A stretch of DNA of 64,000 nucleotides, taken from contig NZ_JAJONE010000001.1 of assembly GCF_024700075.1 (NCBI RefSeq), positions 992,001-1,056,000 on the forward strand, in the 5' to 3' direction. Position numbers and translations under genes: made by a program. Within the stretch, counting starts at the first letter, position 1; each line of letters starts with the position of its first letter. Below are positions 15,803 through 25,386 of this stretch, piece by piece. Under the pieces are notes generated by a model that worked only from the letters and a program-made list of their open reading frames with translations, made no database searches and was not told the DNA's origin. This DNA is from Hymenobacter sp. J193 (GTDB taxonomy: Bacteria > Bacteroidota > Bacteroidia > Cytophagales > Hymenobacteraceae).

Positions 15803-16501
15803 ATGCCGCACTTCACCGTAGAACGCCTCACCTTCGATACGCTTACCGAGCTGCCCAACTCCTGGCAGGCCGCCGATTACCTTGCCCTGCTCACCAAAAC
15901 CGGCTACGACACCCCCACTGACATAGCGGCCGATGAGCTGCAGGCCATGACGCACATGGCCCTTACCGAGCTGGAACCCGCCGAAGCCGCCCGGCTGGTG
16001 CTGGACTACCTGTTTGAAGACCAGCTCACCAGCGGACAAGTGGAGAACCTGGCCCACCAGATGCTTACGGAGAAGCTATGGGAGGAAAACCCGGAGCTGA
16101 CCCAACACGAAGGGTTTTTCAAAGCCACCCAGCTGCTCTATGCGGCCTACAACGGGAAATTCCCCCGGGCCGAAGCGGTGCAGTTTCAGGTACAGCTCAC
16201 CGCTGAGGAGCCCGAGGCGCTAACGGTTTTTGATGCGCAGCCGGAAGCCCCCTTGCTGCGCCTGCTGGCCCAGGGCATGCCCGACAATACCCTGCTCAAA
16301 CGCCTGTTTCAGGAGCAGCTTGCGGGCACCAGCTTTCCGGAGGCGCCCAGTATTCTCTGGCAGCTAACCCCGGCGAATAAGCAGACTTCCTCGGTCGTCT
16401 TTACGGTGGTTAGCTCGGCCTACTGGCTGGACGATTTCAAGTACGCCGACTCGTATCAGGCCACTACCCACGCCGACGCCCCCGAACCAAACGAAAGCTA
16501 A
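15803..16501 (+). CDS. Hypothetical protein, 232 aa
   Basis: This is an acidic, Leu/Ala/Glu-rich soluble protein. It is mainly helical in its first 150 residues (ELQAMTHMALTELEPAEAARLVLDYLF). A mixed C-terminal half contains SVVFTVVSSAYWLDDFKYAD, and the tail is disordered (HADAPEPNES). There is no signal peptide, membrane helix or catalytic motif that I recognise. Base use matches the core genome. It lies upstream of the SDR gene by 110 bp, in the same direction. Confidence 0.65.
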   Translation: MPHFTVERLTFDTLTELPNSWQAADYLALLTKTGYDTPTDIAADELQAMTHMALTELEPAEAARLVLDYLFEDQLTSGQVENLAHQMLTEKLWEENPELTQHEGFFKATQLLYAAYNGKFPRAEAVQFQVQLTAEEPEALTVFDAQPEAPLLRLLAQGMPDNTLLKRLFQEQLAGTSFPEAPSILWQLTPANKQTSSVVFTVVSSAYWLDDFKYADSYQATTHADAPEPNES

Positions 16502-16611
16502 CCGGGCCGGCCAGCAGCGGCGGGTACCACACAACCTATTCACCAACCCCAACCGTAACCGCCCGAGCGTGCCCAGCGTTAGAAATTCACAACTCTAACG
16601 TTTTCACAACC

Positions 16612-17421
16612 ATGGCACATAACACCCAAACGGCTCTGATTACGGGCAGCACCAGCGGTATTGGCCGCGAGCTGGCCAACTGCTTTGCGCAGGATAAGTA
16701 CAACCTCATTCTCGTCGGCCGCGACCAGCACACGCTGGATGCCACAGCTCAGGAAGTTCGGCAAGAGTACGGCGTAGAAGTAACCACCATTGTGAAGGAC
16801 CTGTTTCAGCGGCAGGCTCCCTTCGAGGTATACGACCAGGTGAAAGCCTCCGGCAAGCAGGTAGATGTGCTGGTAAACGACGCCGGCCAGGGCCAGTATG
16901 GCACCTTCGATACCACCGACATCAACCGCGAGCTGGATATTGTGCAGCTCAACATCGGGGCTTATCTGGTGCTCACGAAGCTGTATCTGCAGGAAATGAA
17001 AGCCCGCAACGAAGGCAGGATTCTGCTGGTAGGCAGCATTGCGGGCGAACTGCCCGGTCCGCTCCAGGCCGTATATCATGGTACTAAGGCCTTCATCAAC
17101 TCCTGGGTGGAATCGATTCAGGAGGAAAACAAGGACAGCAACGTTACCATCACCAACCTGCTGCCCGGCCTCACGGATACCGACTTTTTCAACAAGGCCG
17201 ATATGACGCGGGCCAAAAACGTTGCCGAAGGCAGCAAGGCGGATCCGGCCGAGGTGGCCAAGGACGGCTACAAAGCCCTGATGGCCGGGGAGCGGAAAGT
17301 TGTTTCCGGCTTCCTGAACAAAGTGCAGGTGACGACCAGCAACGTGCTGCCCGACGCGCTGGTAGCCGCCAACGTCCACAAGCAAAGCGCGCCAATCGAC
17401 GGCGACGAAAGCGCCAAGTAG
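16612..17421 (+). CDS. Short-chain dehydrogenase/reductase (SDR)
   Basis: This 269-residue classical SDR is an NAD(P)-dependent oxidoreductase. The cofactor motif TGSTSGIGREL is at residues 11-21, the NDAG motif (a variant of NNAG) is near 95, and the catalytic Ser lies in VGSIAG with the Tyr-x-x-x-Lys in YHGTK. The first strand is followed by an Arg (VGRD), which hints at NADP preference. The substrate is not predictable. The C-terminus is extended by about 20 polar residues. A terminator follows at 17475. Confidence 0.9.
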   Translation: MAHNTQTALITGSTSGIGRELANCFAQDKYNLILVGRDQHTLDATAQEVRQEYGVEVTTIVKDLFQRQAPFEVYDQVKASGKQVDVLVNDAGQGQYGTFDTTDINRELDIVQLNIGAYLVLTKLYLQEMKARNEGRILLVGSIAGELPGPLQAVYHGTKAFINSWVESIQEENKDSNVTITNLLPGLTDTDFFNKADMTRAKNVAEGSKADPAEVAKDGYKALMAGERKVVSGFLNKVQVTTSNVLPDALVAANVHKQSAPIDGDESAK

Positions 17422-17474
17422 CAACCGGCTTCTTCCCGACTGTAAACCGGCAAAAGCTTTTTAGACTGCTTCAC

Positions 17475-17510
17475 AAAAAAGCCCCTACACATCAGTGCAG
17501 GGGCTTTTTT
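17475..17510. terminator. Bidirectional terminator
   Basis: Perfect 12-bp arms (AAAAAAGCCCCT at 17475-17486 and its complement at 17499-17510) give A and T runs on both sides. It lies between the convergent SDR and tail-specific protease genes. Confidence 0.85.
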
Positions 17511-17525
17511 GTGTTGGTTGGTCGG

Positions 17526-19664
17526 CTACATTTCGTCGTGCAGCACGGCTACGGCTTCCTGCAGCGTCAGGTCCTTGCGCAAGGGCTTAAGGAAGCGGTT
17601 GATGCGGCTGCTATCAGCTGCCACCGGGGTCAGGATCGAGGAGCTGACGGCAAGAGTGGGCGCCTGCTGCTGCAGCTGCTTGAGCTTCTCGTTGGTGGCC
17701 TGGGCTTTCTGCTGCTCGGCGCGGTAGTCGGCCAGGCTCAGCGAAACCTGGGTGTTTTTCCGGCGCTGAGCCATCGTCTGCACGGTTTCCGTGAGCAGCT
17801 TGAAGGACGGGTTGGCGCCTACACGCTGCTGGCTGGCTCCGGCCAGCCGGGCCATAGGTGGTGCGGCAGCCCAGGGCTGGTAGGGTGCGGGCGCAATTTC
17901 GTCCCAGGGCAGCGGGAAATCGGTATCCTGCTCGCCGTCGGCCAGGGTGCTGTAGGCATCCGGCACCATGATGTCCGGCGTCACGCCCTTGAACTGCGTG
18001 GACGAGCCATTTACGCGGTAGTATTTCTGCACCGTGAGCTTGAGCGAGCCTAAGGGCTTGAGCTTGTTGAAGTCCGCGTTCAGCATATCATCCAGCTCCA
18101 CCACGCGCTGTACGGTGCCTTTGCCGTAGGTGGTATTGCCCATAATCACGCCGCGCTTGTAATCCTGAATAGCACCAGCCAGAATCTCGGAGGCCGAGGC
18201 ACTATAGCGGTTCACCAATACTACCAGCGGGCCGTCGTACTGTACTTTAGGGTCGGGGTCCTTGAGGAGGCTGGCTTCGCCTTGGCGGCTTTTTACCTGC
18301 ACCATCGGGCCGCTAGCCATGAACAGGCCGGCCATTCGGGTGGCATCGGGCAAGGAGCCGCCGCCGTTGAAGCGCAAATCCAGCACCACGCCCTGCACAC
18401 CGGCCTGCTTGAGCTTATCCAACTCGTTGCTCACGTCCTGGGCCGAATTGCGGCCGCCGTTGTTGTTGAAGTCGGCGTAGAAGCTGGGGAGCATGATGTA
18501 ACCGAGCTTCTTGCCCTTATCGTTGATAACGGCCGACTGCGCGTACGTTTCCTCGATAACAACGACGTCGCGGATGATGGAAATGACCTTGATGCTGGCA
18601 TCAGGCTTTTTCACCGTCAGGCGCACTTCCGAGCCTTTAGGGCCGCGAATCAGCTGCACCACTTTATCCATGCGCAGGCCTTCCACGGCTACCGGCTCGC
18701 CGGCCCCCTGAGCCACGCGCTGGATAATGTCGCCCACTTTCAGCTCGCCCTGGCGATAGGAGGCTGAGCCCGCTACAATGGCCGCTACCACTACTTGGCC
18801 ATCCTTCTCGCTAAGCTGAGCCCCGGTTCCTTCCAGGCGGCCAGTCAAAGCCAGGTCGAAGTTGGTTTTGTCCTTAGGTGCGAAGTACTCGGAGTGCGGG
18901 TCGAAGGTGTTGGCAATGGCGTTGGTATACCCGCTGAGCCGGTCAGCCTCATCTTCCTGGCGCAGGTCGCTAAACCATTCGTCGTAGTATTTGAGCACCT
19001 GCTTGCGGGCATCAGCTTCCAGCTGGGCCGGGGTCCGCGGAGCCGTAGAAAGCGTAGCCTCCGACGGCTTGGCCTTAGCCGACGCCAGCGACTTGGTTTG
19101 CTGGCGGTTCTGCGTGTCCATTAGCTCGGAAAGGCGCTGCATGGTCTGGTACTTGAGCAGGCGGCGCCACCGGTCCCGCCGGGCGGCGGCGTCGGCCGCG
19201 TAAGGCAGTTTATCGGGTTCGGTTTCAAAGGTTTCCGCGGCCGTAAACTCGAATGGCTGCGCCAGCAGCTCGCGGTACAGCACCTGCACTTCCTGCTGGC
19301 GCTGGTTGATGAGCTGGGTGCTTAAATCGAGGAAGCCGTGCTTGCCCTGCTTTACTTCATCATCAATGGTGGTTTCGAAGCGCTTGAGCTGGGCAATATC
19401 AGGCTGGAGCAAAAAGCGTTTGCCGCCGTCCAGCCGCTTGAGGTAGAGCGTGAAGACGCGCCGCGAAAACTCGTCGTTGATCTGTTCGGGCTGCACGTGG
19501 GCCATCGTCAGCCCCTGCGTGACTATGCCTACCAGCACCTCTTTTTTCTGGGGCGGGAGGTCGTCGGGCGTGCCGGAAGAAGAGGCGAAGCTGCCGGGCA
19601 GAAGCAGCAGAAAGCCCGGCAGCACGGCCGAGAACAAGCCCAACGAGGAACGAAATAACGCCAT
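17526..19664 (-). CDS. Tail-specific protease, S41 family (Prc/CtpA type)
   Basis: This 712-residue periplasmic serine protease recognises hydrophobic C-termini of its targets and trims envelope proteins or lipoproteins. It has a signal peptide at 1-28, a Prc-type N-terminal helical domain at about 40-260, a PDZ domain at about 270-355 and an S41 core at about 385-570. The catalytic Ser492 is in SASEILAGA and Lys515 in TTYGKGTVQ. A C-terminal domain holds a Gln/Lys coiled segment. Length and order match E. coli Prc more than the short CtpA type. The gene is monocistronic. Confidence 0.95.
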   Translation of the reverse strand: MALFRSSLGLFSAVLPGFLLLLPGSFASSSGTPDDLPPQKKEVLVGIVTQGLTMAHVQPEQINDEFSRRVFTLYLKRLDGGKRFLLQPDIAQLKRFETTIDDEVKQGKHGFLDLSTQLINQRQQEVQVLYRELLAQPFEFTAAETFETEPDKLPYAADAAARRDRWRRLLKYQTMQRLSELMDTQNRQQTKSLASAKAKPSEATLSTAPRTPAQLEADARKQVLKYYDEWFSDLRQEDEADRLSGYTNAIANTFDPHSEYFAPKDKTNFDLALTGRLEGTGAQLSEKDGQVVVAAIVAGSASYRQGELKVGDIIQRVAQGAGEPVAVEGLRMDKVVQLIRGPKGSEVRLTVKKPDASIKVISIIRDVVVIEETYAQSAVINDKGKKLGYIMLPSFYADFNNNGGRNSAQDVSNELDKLKQAGVQGVVLDLRFNGGGSLPDATRMAGLFMASGPMVQVKSRQGEASLLKDPDPKVQYDGPLVVLVNRYSASASEILAGAIQDYKRGVIMGNTTYGKGTVQRVVELDDMLNADFNKLKPLGSLKLTVQKYYRVNGSSTQFKGVTPDIMVPDAYSTLADGEQDTDFPLPWDEIAPAPYQPWAAAPPMARLAGASQQRVGANPSFKLLTETVQTMAQRRKNTQVSLSLADYRAEQQKAQATNEKLKQLQQQAPTLAVSSSILTPVAADSSRINRFLKPLRKDLTLQEAVAVLHDEM

Positions 19665-19888
19665 GAGGTGCGCAGCTAAAGAAGGATGTCAGTAATCGAA
19701 AAAGCGGGACCGGCAGGTTGCCCGAAAAACCGGCCTCTTACCTGCAAGAACAACAATCTGACCGGAAAACGTGCCAGCCGGTTGGAAAGTGCTTACGAGA
19801 CTGCCGGGCATTTGGTAAGACACGCCTGAACCCCACAAGTTGCATCAGCGGCAGGCCCGCTGCTAGGCTCCCAAAACCTGGCTGTGCG

Positions 19889-19896
19889 TATCTTTG
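19889..19896 (+). promoter_or_regulatory. Bacteroidota -7 promoter box
   Basis: TATCTTTG fits TAnnTTTG exactly and ends 3 bases before ATG 19900. It supports that ATG over the TTG six bases upstream, which lies inside the box. Confidence 0.6.
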
Positions 19897-19899
19897 CGC

Positions 19900-20316
19900 A
19901 TGCTTACTTCCTTGCGCCGCGGCGACGGCAGCGTGTACCTCACAGTGGAGCGAAACCAGCGCGACAACTGGATTCATGCCCGCTGGTATGGCCACCAAAC
20001 CCTCGGGACAATTATGGATGGCGGCCTCACGTACGTAGAGATGCTGCGCACGGAGCCCTGCCCCAAGCTCCTGAACGACCACCAGAACCTCATCGGGGCC
20101 TTCACGGAGGCTAACACCTGGATCCAGCAGGTCTGGACACCGCTTATCATCAACGCGGGGTTGCGCTACTTCGCGCAGGTGGTGTCGCCGGACATTTTCA
20201 GCCAGCTGTCCATCGAAAACCTGCAGCAGCGCATCGGCGACACGCTGCAGATGCAGCTGTTTGAGGATATTGAAATGGCAGAGGCCTGGCTGCGGGCCCA
20301 GGAGCCCGGGGTTTAG
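19900..20316 (+). CDS. Hypothetical protein, possible SpoIIAA/STAS-like fold
   Basis: The 138-residue protein starts at ATG 19900, set by the -7 box. Its pattern (W-x-G early, a helix-turn with LLNDHQNLIGAF, then W-x-x-x-V-x-x-x-L-I-x-x-G-L-R-Y-x-A-x-V) resembles the SpoIIAA-like/STAS proteins common in Hymenobacteraceae, but this is an eye-based call. There is no membrane segment. Its stop overlaps the stop of the convergent histidine kinase gene by a few bases, so the two transcripts must overlap at their 3' ends. Confidence 0.6.
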   Translation: MLTSLRRGDGSVYLTVERNQRDNWIHARWYGHQTLGTIMDGGLTYVEMLRTEPCPKLLNDHQNLIGAFTEANTWIQQVWTPLIINAGLRYFAQVVSPDIFSQLSIENLQQRIGDTLQMQLFEDIEMAEAWLRAQEPGV

Positions 20317-22388
20317 CTTTCTTGGGTGGGCGGCGTCGGCAGCCAGACTATCACCTCCGTGTACACGCCCGGCTCGCTTTCCACCATGAGGGTGCCTTCG
20401 TGGCCTGCTTCAATGATTTCCTTGCTCAGAGCCAGGCCCAGGCCCGCAGCTTCCTCGGGAGCTTTCGTAGAAAAGAACCGCTCGAATACCCGGGCCTGCG
20501 CAGCCCTGGGAATCCCTAGGCCATTGTCGCGCACCCGCAGCTCTATACCGGTGGTGGTGCGGCGGGTTTGCAGAAGCACTTGCGGCACGTACCCGGCTTC
20601 GGACTGCCGGCTGCGTTCCTGCACGGCCTGAAAGGCGTTGAGGAAAATATTGATCAGGGCCCGCCCGATGTCGTGGCGCACCATGTGTATCGGGCCCAGG
20701 GCTTCATCCAGGTCTACCTGCAGCTGCACTTCCAGCTTAGGGGCTTTGGCCTGGGTATCGTGGTAAGTCAGGCGCAGGTAGTTTTCGGCCAACTCGTTCA
20801 GGTCCGAGGCCTGGCGCACACTGGGCTGCCGGCCGGCGTGAGCCAGCATGCCGCGCACGATAATGCTGGCCCGCTGCCCGTGGCGGCGCAGGGTGGCCTG
20901 GTGCTGGCGCAGGGTATCCAGCATGTCCTTCATCGTTTCCGCAGGCTCCTTGGCCAGCTGGGTGGCCTGTAGCGCCGCCCGCATTTCGCCGGTTAGCTGC
21001 TCGCTCACGCCCGCCAGGTCTTCGACGGCCTGCACTGGCTGTTGCAGCTCGTGGGCTACGCCAGCCATCAGCTCGCCCAGGGAAGCCATCCGGTCGCGCA
21101 TCACCAGCTGGTCCTGGGTTGTCTTCAACTCCCGCAGCATGGCCGACAGCTCGTCGCGCTGGGTGGTGAGGGTTTCCTTTTGCTCGGTAACCTGGGTATT
21201 CAGCTCCTGCAGCTGCGCGTTGGTGCGGCGCTGCTGGCGGTTGTGGCGGGCCTGCAGCAGGGTTATCAGCAGTAGTCCCCCGAGCCCGGCCAGCAGCGCG
21301 TAGATGTAGAGACGCACCTTGTAAGCATCCTGCTCCTGCTCCACCTTTTGCTGGCGCTGCACCTCCGACAGGGCAATGGCATCCAGCTGTTTGATACGCA
21401 ACGGATTATAAAGGCTGTCCTCGGCCCGCTGGCGGAGGCGCAGGTAGCGCAGCGCGCTATCGGCCTGCTGCCGGCTGGCAAAGGCATCGGCCAGCAGGCC
21501 GCTGGTGTGCGCAATGCCCACCATATACGGCAGCTTCTGCCCCATGCTGAGGGCTTTGCGGCCGTAATACACGCTGGAATCCGTTTGCTGCTGACCCTGG
21601 TAAAGCTCAGCCAGGTACTGATAGGCACGGCAGGCGCTGCGCAGGTCGTTTTCGGGCACGGCAGCCTGCGCACTGCGGCGGTAAAACTGCAGGGCCTGTC
21701 GGTCTTGGTTGCGGGCCGCTGCCAGCAGCCCCAGTTCCCGCAGCACGTAGGGCTCGGGGTTGCCCCAGCTGCTCCAGCGGCCGGGCGTTTCCCGCATCAC
21801 CTCCGCCTCGGCCTTTTCCAGAAAGTAAGCGGCCGAATCCAGCTTACCCGCCCCGGTATAGGTGGCCCCAATGTTGGCCAGCACACTCACCAGCTGGGAG
21901 GTATCGTGCGTGCGCACCTGACGGTAGATGCGCCAGGCCCGGAAATAGTGCTGAAGGGCCAGCCGGTGGTCGTCGAGGGCCTGGTGGAGCAGGCCAATCT
22001 GGTTGAGCGTGCGGGCCGTGCCTTCCAGGTCATGGCTGGCTTCGTTGAGTTGGAGGGCCTGGAGATTGAGGCGCAGGGCCTGCGCCAGATTTCCTCGCTC
22101 CCCCTGCAGCATACCCAGGCGAGCCAGGCAACGGCCTTCTCCTTTAGCATATTTGATGCGGCGGGCCAGCGCCAGGCCCTGCTCGGCATACAACAGCACC
22201 GAGTCGAGACGGGAGTAACGGAAAGAAGCACTCAGATCGGCCAGCAGCAGCACCCGGCTGGTATCGGCCGTAGCCTGCGACAGCGCGTAGCGAAGCGCCG
22301 GCGTCTGGGGGCTTTGCGCTTTGCTGGGTGGTGGAACCAGGATTGCAGCCAGTAGGAAACCTATCAGGACGGCATAGGGAAGCTTCAT
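20313..22388 (-). CDS. Sensor histidine kinase with TPR sensor region
   Basis: This 691-residue membrane kinase has a signal peptide (1-25), periplasmic tetratricopeptide repeats (about 60-330), a membrane helix at 359-378, a coiled coil (385-430) and then the kinase core. The phospho-acceptor is His446 in GVAHELQQPV. The N box is LINIFLNAFQAV, the G1 box VRDNGLGIP and the G2 box GLGLALSKEI, so the ATP site is complete. TPR-HisKA proteins of this build are abundant in Bacteroidota and usually sense through protein contacts. No response regulator gene adjoins it, so it is an orphan kinase. Confidence 0.93.
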   Translation of the reverse strand: MKLPYAVLIGFLLAAILVPPPSKAQSPQTPALRYALSQATADTSRVLLLADLSASFRYSRLDSVLLYAEQGLALARRIKYAKGEGRCLARLGMLQGERGNLAQALRLNLQALQLNEASHDLEGTARTLNQIGLLHQALDDHRLALQHYFRAWRIYRQVRTHDTSQLVSVLANIGATYTGAGKLDSAAYFLEKAEAEVMRETPGRWSSWGNPEPYVLRELGLLAAARNQDRQALQFYRRSAQAAVPENDLRSACRAYQYLAELYQGQQQTDSSVYYGRKALSMGQKLPYMVGIAHTSGLLADAFASRQQADSALRYLRLRQRAEDSLYNPLRIKQLDAIALSEVQRQQKVEQEQDAYKVRLYIYALLAGLGGLLLITLLQARHNRQQRRTNAQLQELNTQVTEQKETLTTQRDELSAMLRELKTTQDQLVMRDRMASLGELMAGVAHELQQPVQAVEDLAGVSEQLTGEMRAALQATQLAKEPAETMKDMLDTLRQHQATLRRHGQRASIIVRGMLAHAGRQPSVRQASDLNELAENYLRLTYHDTQAKAPKLEVQLQVDLDEALGPIHMVRHDIGRALINIFLNAFQAVQERSRQSEAGYVPQVLLQTRRTTTGIELRVRDNGLGIPRAAQARVFERFFSTKAPEEAAGLGLALSKEIIEAGHEGTLMVESEPGVYTEVIVWLPTPPTQES

Positions 22389-22549
22389 GGCCGAAAATTA
22401 GCCAATATTCACTAGTACTTATGTTATAGATGCAATTCCGCCGGCCGGCCTGTACTTGCGGTGCGCACCCGGGCTTTAGCCAAACGCTGAAATACCGCCT
22501 ACTTTATTTGAGCTTTTTCGCAACGGGAATCCTTTCCTCGGGCCATAAA

Positions 22550-22580
22550 AAAGGAGCCCGACCTGCTGGCCGGGCTCCTT
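22550..22580 (-). terminator. Rho-independent terminator for fabI
   Basis: Arms AAAGGAGCCCG (22550-22560) and CGGGCTCCTT (22571-22580); on the minus strand the stem is followed by a T run. It is 22 bp beyond the fabI stop. Confidence 0.85.
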
Positions 22581-22601
22581 TACCATCAAATCAACGCGGT
22601 G

Positions 22602-23420
22602 CTAAGCCTTGCTATTCGTGAGCAGCTCTACCATTTCCTCCGAAATACCGGTAGTGCTGAAGCCGCCGTCGTGCATGAGGTTCTGCATGGTCACGTAGCG
22701 CGTCAGGTCCGAGAACAAACTCACGCAGTAATCAGCGCAGGCTTCGGCGGGCGCGTTGCCGAGCGGTGACATACGCTCGGCGTACTCGTAGAACGCATCG
22801 AAGCCGCTGATGCCGGTACCGGCTGACGTTTTGGTGGGTGACTGCGAAATGGTGTTCACGCGCACTTTCTTGAGCTTGCCCAGGCGCTGGCCGTAGCTGC
22901 GGGCAATGCTTTCGAGTACGGCTTTGGCCTGCGACATATCGGTATAGTCGAGGAAAGCGCGCTGGGCGGCAATGTAGCTCAGAGCTACCACCGAGCCCCA
23001 CTCGTTGAAGGCGTCCTGCTTTTCGGCCACGGCCAGCATGCGGTGCAGCGACAGGGCCGACACGTCCAGCGTTTTCTGGTACCACTCGTAGTTCAGCTCG
23101 CCGTAGTGCTTGCCCTTGCGGATGTTGGTGCTCATGCCAATGCTGTGCAGCACGAAGTCAATTTTACCGCCAAAGTGCTCCTGCGTACCGCTGAACAGCT
23201 TTTCCAGGTCTTCCATGGAAGTAGCATCGGCCGGAATGATGGGCGCCTCGCACTCCTCCGACAGCTTGTTGATTTCGCCCATGCGCATGGCCAGCGGGGC
23301 GTTAGTTAGCACGAAGCGGGCGCCCTCGGCGTAGGCTTTCTGCGCTACTTTCCAGGCAATAGAACGTTCATCAAGGGCGCCGGAAATGATACCGACTTTA
23401 CCAGCGAGCAGGTTTGGCAT
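22602..23420 (-). CDS. fabI: Enoyl-[acyl-carrier-protein] reductase (NADH)
   Basis: FabI performs the last reduction of each fatty-acid elongation round. I start at ATG 23420 (MPNLLAGKVGIISG), where all FabI proteins begin, rather than the upstream frame. The 272-residue protein has the cofactor segment GALDERSIAW, SIGM near 93-96 and the FabI active site Tyr149, Tyr159 and Lys166 (Y-x9-Y-x6-K). The usual first motif GxxxxxSIAWGIA is slightly altered (SIAWKVAQ), as in other Bacteroidota. It is the last gene of the minus-strand core block, separated from recN by a word-like inverted repeat. Confidence 0.95.
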   Translation of the reverse strand: MPNLLAGKVGIISGALDERSIAWKVAQKAYAEGARFVLTNAPLAMRMGEINKLSEECEAPIIPADATSMEDLEKLFSGTQEHFGGKIDFVLHSIGMSTNIRKGKHYGELNYEWYQKTLDVSALSLHRMLAVAEKQDAFNEWGSVVALSYIAAQRAFLDYTDMSQAKAVLESIARSYGQRLGKLKKVRVNTISQSPTKTSAGTGISGFDAFYEYAERMSPLGNAPAEACADYCVSLFSDLTRYVTMQNLMHDGGFSTTGISEEMVELLTNSKA

Positions 23421-23426
23421 AAGATG

Positions 23427-23541
23427 AAAATGGTGAAATGGTGAGGTGGTGAGTTGAAGAGCACCCCAACGCTGAAATTTCAGGTTAACGGCTGCCAAGT
23501 TAAGTATTCATAACTCACCATTTCACTATTTCACCATTTCA
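23427..23541. repeat. Inverted repeat of AATGGTGA-type words between recN and fabI
   Basis: Arms at about 23427-23455 (AAAATGGTGAAATGGTGAGG and on) and 23512-23541 pair with few mismatches; the loop is about 56 bases. The arms are themselves built from repeated TGGTGA/ATGG words. It fills the recN-fabI gap. Confidence 0.8.
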
Positions 23542-23544
23542 CCG

Positions 23545-25218
23545 CTAGCCCACCAGCTCCTCGCCGCGCATGGCCAGCAGCTCGCGGGCACTTTGATAGG
23601 CGTGCTGGCTGGGGTTGGCGCCGGAAATCATCTGGGCAATTTCCTTGATGCGCTCATCCAGGCTCAGCAGCCGGATGCGGCTCACGGTGCGGTCGGCGCG
23701 GTCTTCCTTGTACACGAAGTAGTGCGCGTCGCCGGCGGCGGCCATCTGGGGCAGGTGCGAAATGGCAATGAGCTGGTGCTTTTGGGCCATCTGCTGCATC
23801 ATGCGGCCCACTTTTACCGCAATTTCCCCGCTGATGCCGGTATCAATTTCATCGAACACTATCGTCGGCAGGGCCGTCTTGTCGGCCAGCATGTACTTGA
23901 TGCACAGCATCAGGCGCGAGAATTCCCCGCCCGAAGCGGCTTTGCTCAGCGTCTGGGGCTGGGCGCCTTTGTTGGCCGTAAACAGGATGCTCACCACGTC
24001 GATGCCGCTGGCAGCGGGCTGACCAGCGCTGTGCTGCACTACAATGCGCGAGTGCGGCATGCCCAGCTCCACCAGCAGCAAAGCCAGCTCCCGCTCAAAC
24101 TTCGGGAAGGACTTTTGCCGCGCTTCGGAAAGCTTGGCGGCCTGGCGCGTCACGGTGGCCAGGGCGCCATCGGTATCTTTGCGCAGGCGGGCAATTTCCT
24201 TGTCCAGGTTCAGCACTGAGCTGACTTTGCGGCGCAGCTCGTCGCGCACCAGCAGCAGCCCGTCCACGTCGCGCACCTGGTGCTTGCGCTGCAGGTTGTA
24301 GAGCACGTTCAGTCGGCTCTGCAGCTCATCAATGCGAATAGGGTCGCCCTCGGTGCGCCGCTCCGTGTCTTCCACCTCACCGGCAATGTCACGCAGCTCA
24401 ATCAGGCAGGAGTCGAGGCGCTCTTTCAGCTCGCGCAGGCCACTGGCAAACCCCGCCACCTGCCCCAGCAGCTGACTGGCTTCCTTGAGGCTGCCCGTGG
24501 CGCAATACTCACCTTCCGACAACGCCTGCAGCGCGTGCGTCAGCTTGAATTTGATTTCCTCGGCGTGCTCCAGCTGCTTGATTTCCTGCTCCAAGGCTTC
24601 CTGGTCCTCGCCATCAAGGCGGGCGTCTTCCAGCTCACTGAGCAGGAAGCTGTGGTAATCCAGCTCCTTATTGGCCTGCGCTACCTGACCTTCCAGCGTT
24701 TTCAGATCGGCTTCCAGCTTGCGGTATTGGCGGTAGCTGCTGCCGTACTGGGCACGGGTAGGCACCAGATTGGCGTAGAGGTCGAGCAGGTTGAGCTGGA
24801 ATACCGCGTCGCCGAGCAGGAGCGTGTCGTGCTGGGAATGGATGTCCATCAGGTTGGCCCCGATGGTGCGCAGCGTTTCCAGCGTTACGGGCGTGTCATT
24901 GATGAACGCGCGCGACTTGCCGGCCGGGCTGATTTCGCGGCGCAGGATGCACTGCGCGTCGTAGTCCAGGTCTTCCGACTCGAAAATATCCTGGAGCTGG
25001 TAGCCGGAAATATCAAACTGGCCCTCAATCACGCACTTGTGCGCGGTGTTGAACAGCAGCTTGGAATCGGCCCGGTTGCCGAGCAGCAATCCAATGGCGC
25101 CCAGCATGATGGACTTACCGGCGCCGGTTTCGCCGGTAATAATGTTGAGCAGGGCCGAGGGCCGCAGCTCAAGCTGCTCAATAAGAGCGTAGTTCTGAAT
25201 TCGGAGGTCAACGAGCAT
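23545..25218 (-). CDS. recN: DNA repair protein RecN
   Basis: This SMC-like ATPase acts early in double-strand break repair. I take ATG 25218 (MLVDLRIQNYALIEQ) as the start because RecN proteins begin there; 557 residues is the normal length. Walker A is at 29-36 (GETGAGKS), a long antiparallel coiled coil spans about 150-370, the signature is KAASGGEFSRLMLC and Walker B is TIVFDEIDTGISG. It stands between the porD-like gene and fabI, a neighbourhood known from many Bacteroidota. Confidence 0.97.
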   Translation of the reverse strand: MLVDLRIQNYALIEQLELRPSALLNIITGETGAGKSIMLGAIGLLLGNRADSKLLFNTAHKCVIEGQFDISGYQLQDIFESEDLDYDAQCILRREISPAGKSRAFINDTPVTLETLRTIGANLMDIHSQHDTLLLGDAVFQLNLLDLYANLVPTRAQYGSSYRQYRKLEADLKTLEGQVAQANKELDYHSFLLSELEDARLDGEDQEALEQEIKQLEHAEEIKFKLTHALQALSEGEYCATGSLKEASQLLGQVAGFASGLRELKERLDSCLIELRDIAGEVEDTERRTEGDPIRIDELQSRLNVLYNLQRKHQVRDVDGLLLVRDELRRKVSSVLNLDKEIARLRKDTDGALATVTRQAAKLSEARQKSFPKFERELALLLVELGMPHSRIVVQHSAGQPAASGIDVVSILFTANKGAQPQTLSKAASGGEFSRLMLCIKYMLADKTALPTIVFDEIDTGISGEIAVKVGRMMQQMAQKHQLIAISHLPQMAAAGDAHYFVYKEDRADRTVSRIRLLSLDERIKEIAQMISGANPSQHAYQSARELLAMRGEELVG

Positions 25219-25386
25219 AATCCGCGCATAAACGGGCTCCTGACCCGTGATTAGCACCTTACAATTGGCCGATAACTCGCCCGAGTACGGCCTGCTAATC
25301 ACAAATCTACTAACTCAATTAGTGAGTTGCTAAATTTTTTATTTTAGAGAAGTGTATTTAACCTTCGTTTCGGGCCTGATTCTTTC

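Noticed and set aside
16575..16598. Weak CGTTAG/CTAACG hairpin before the SDR gene as a regulatory site
   Set aside because: Only six pairs with a 12-base loop, expected by chance.
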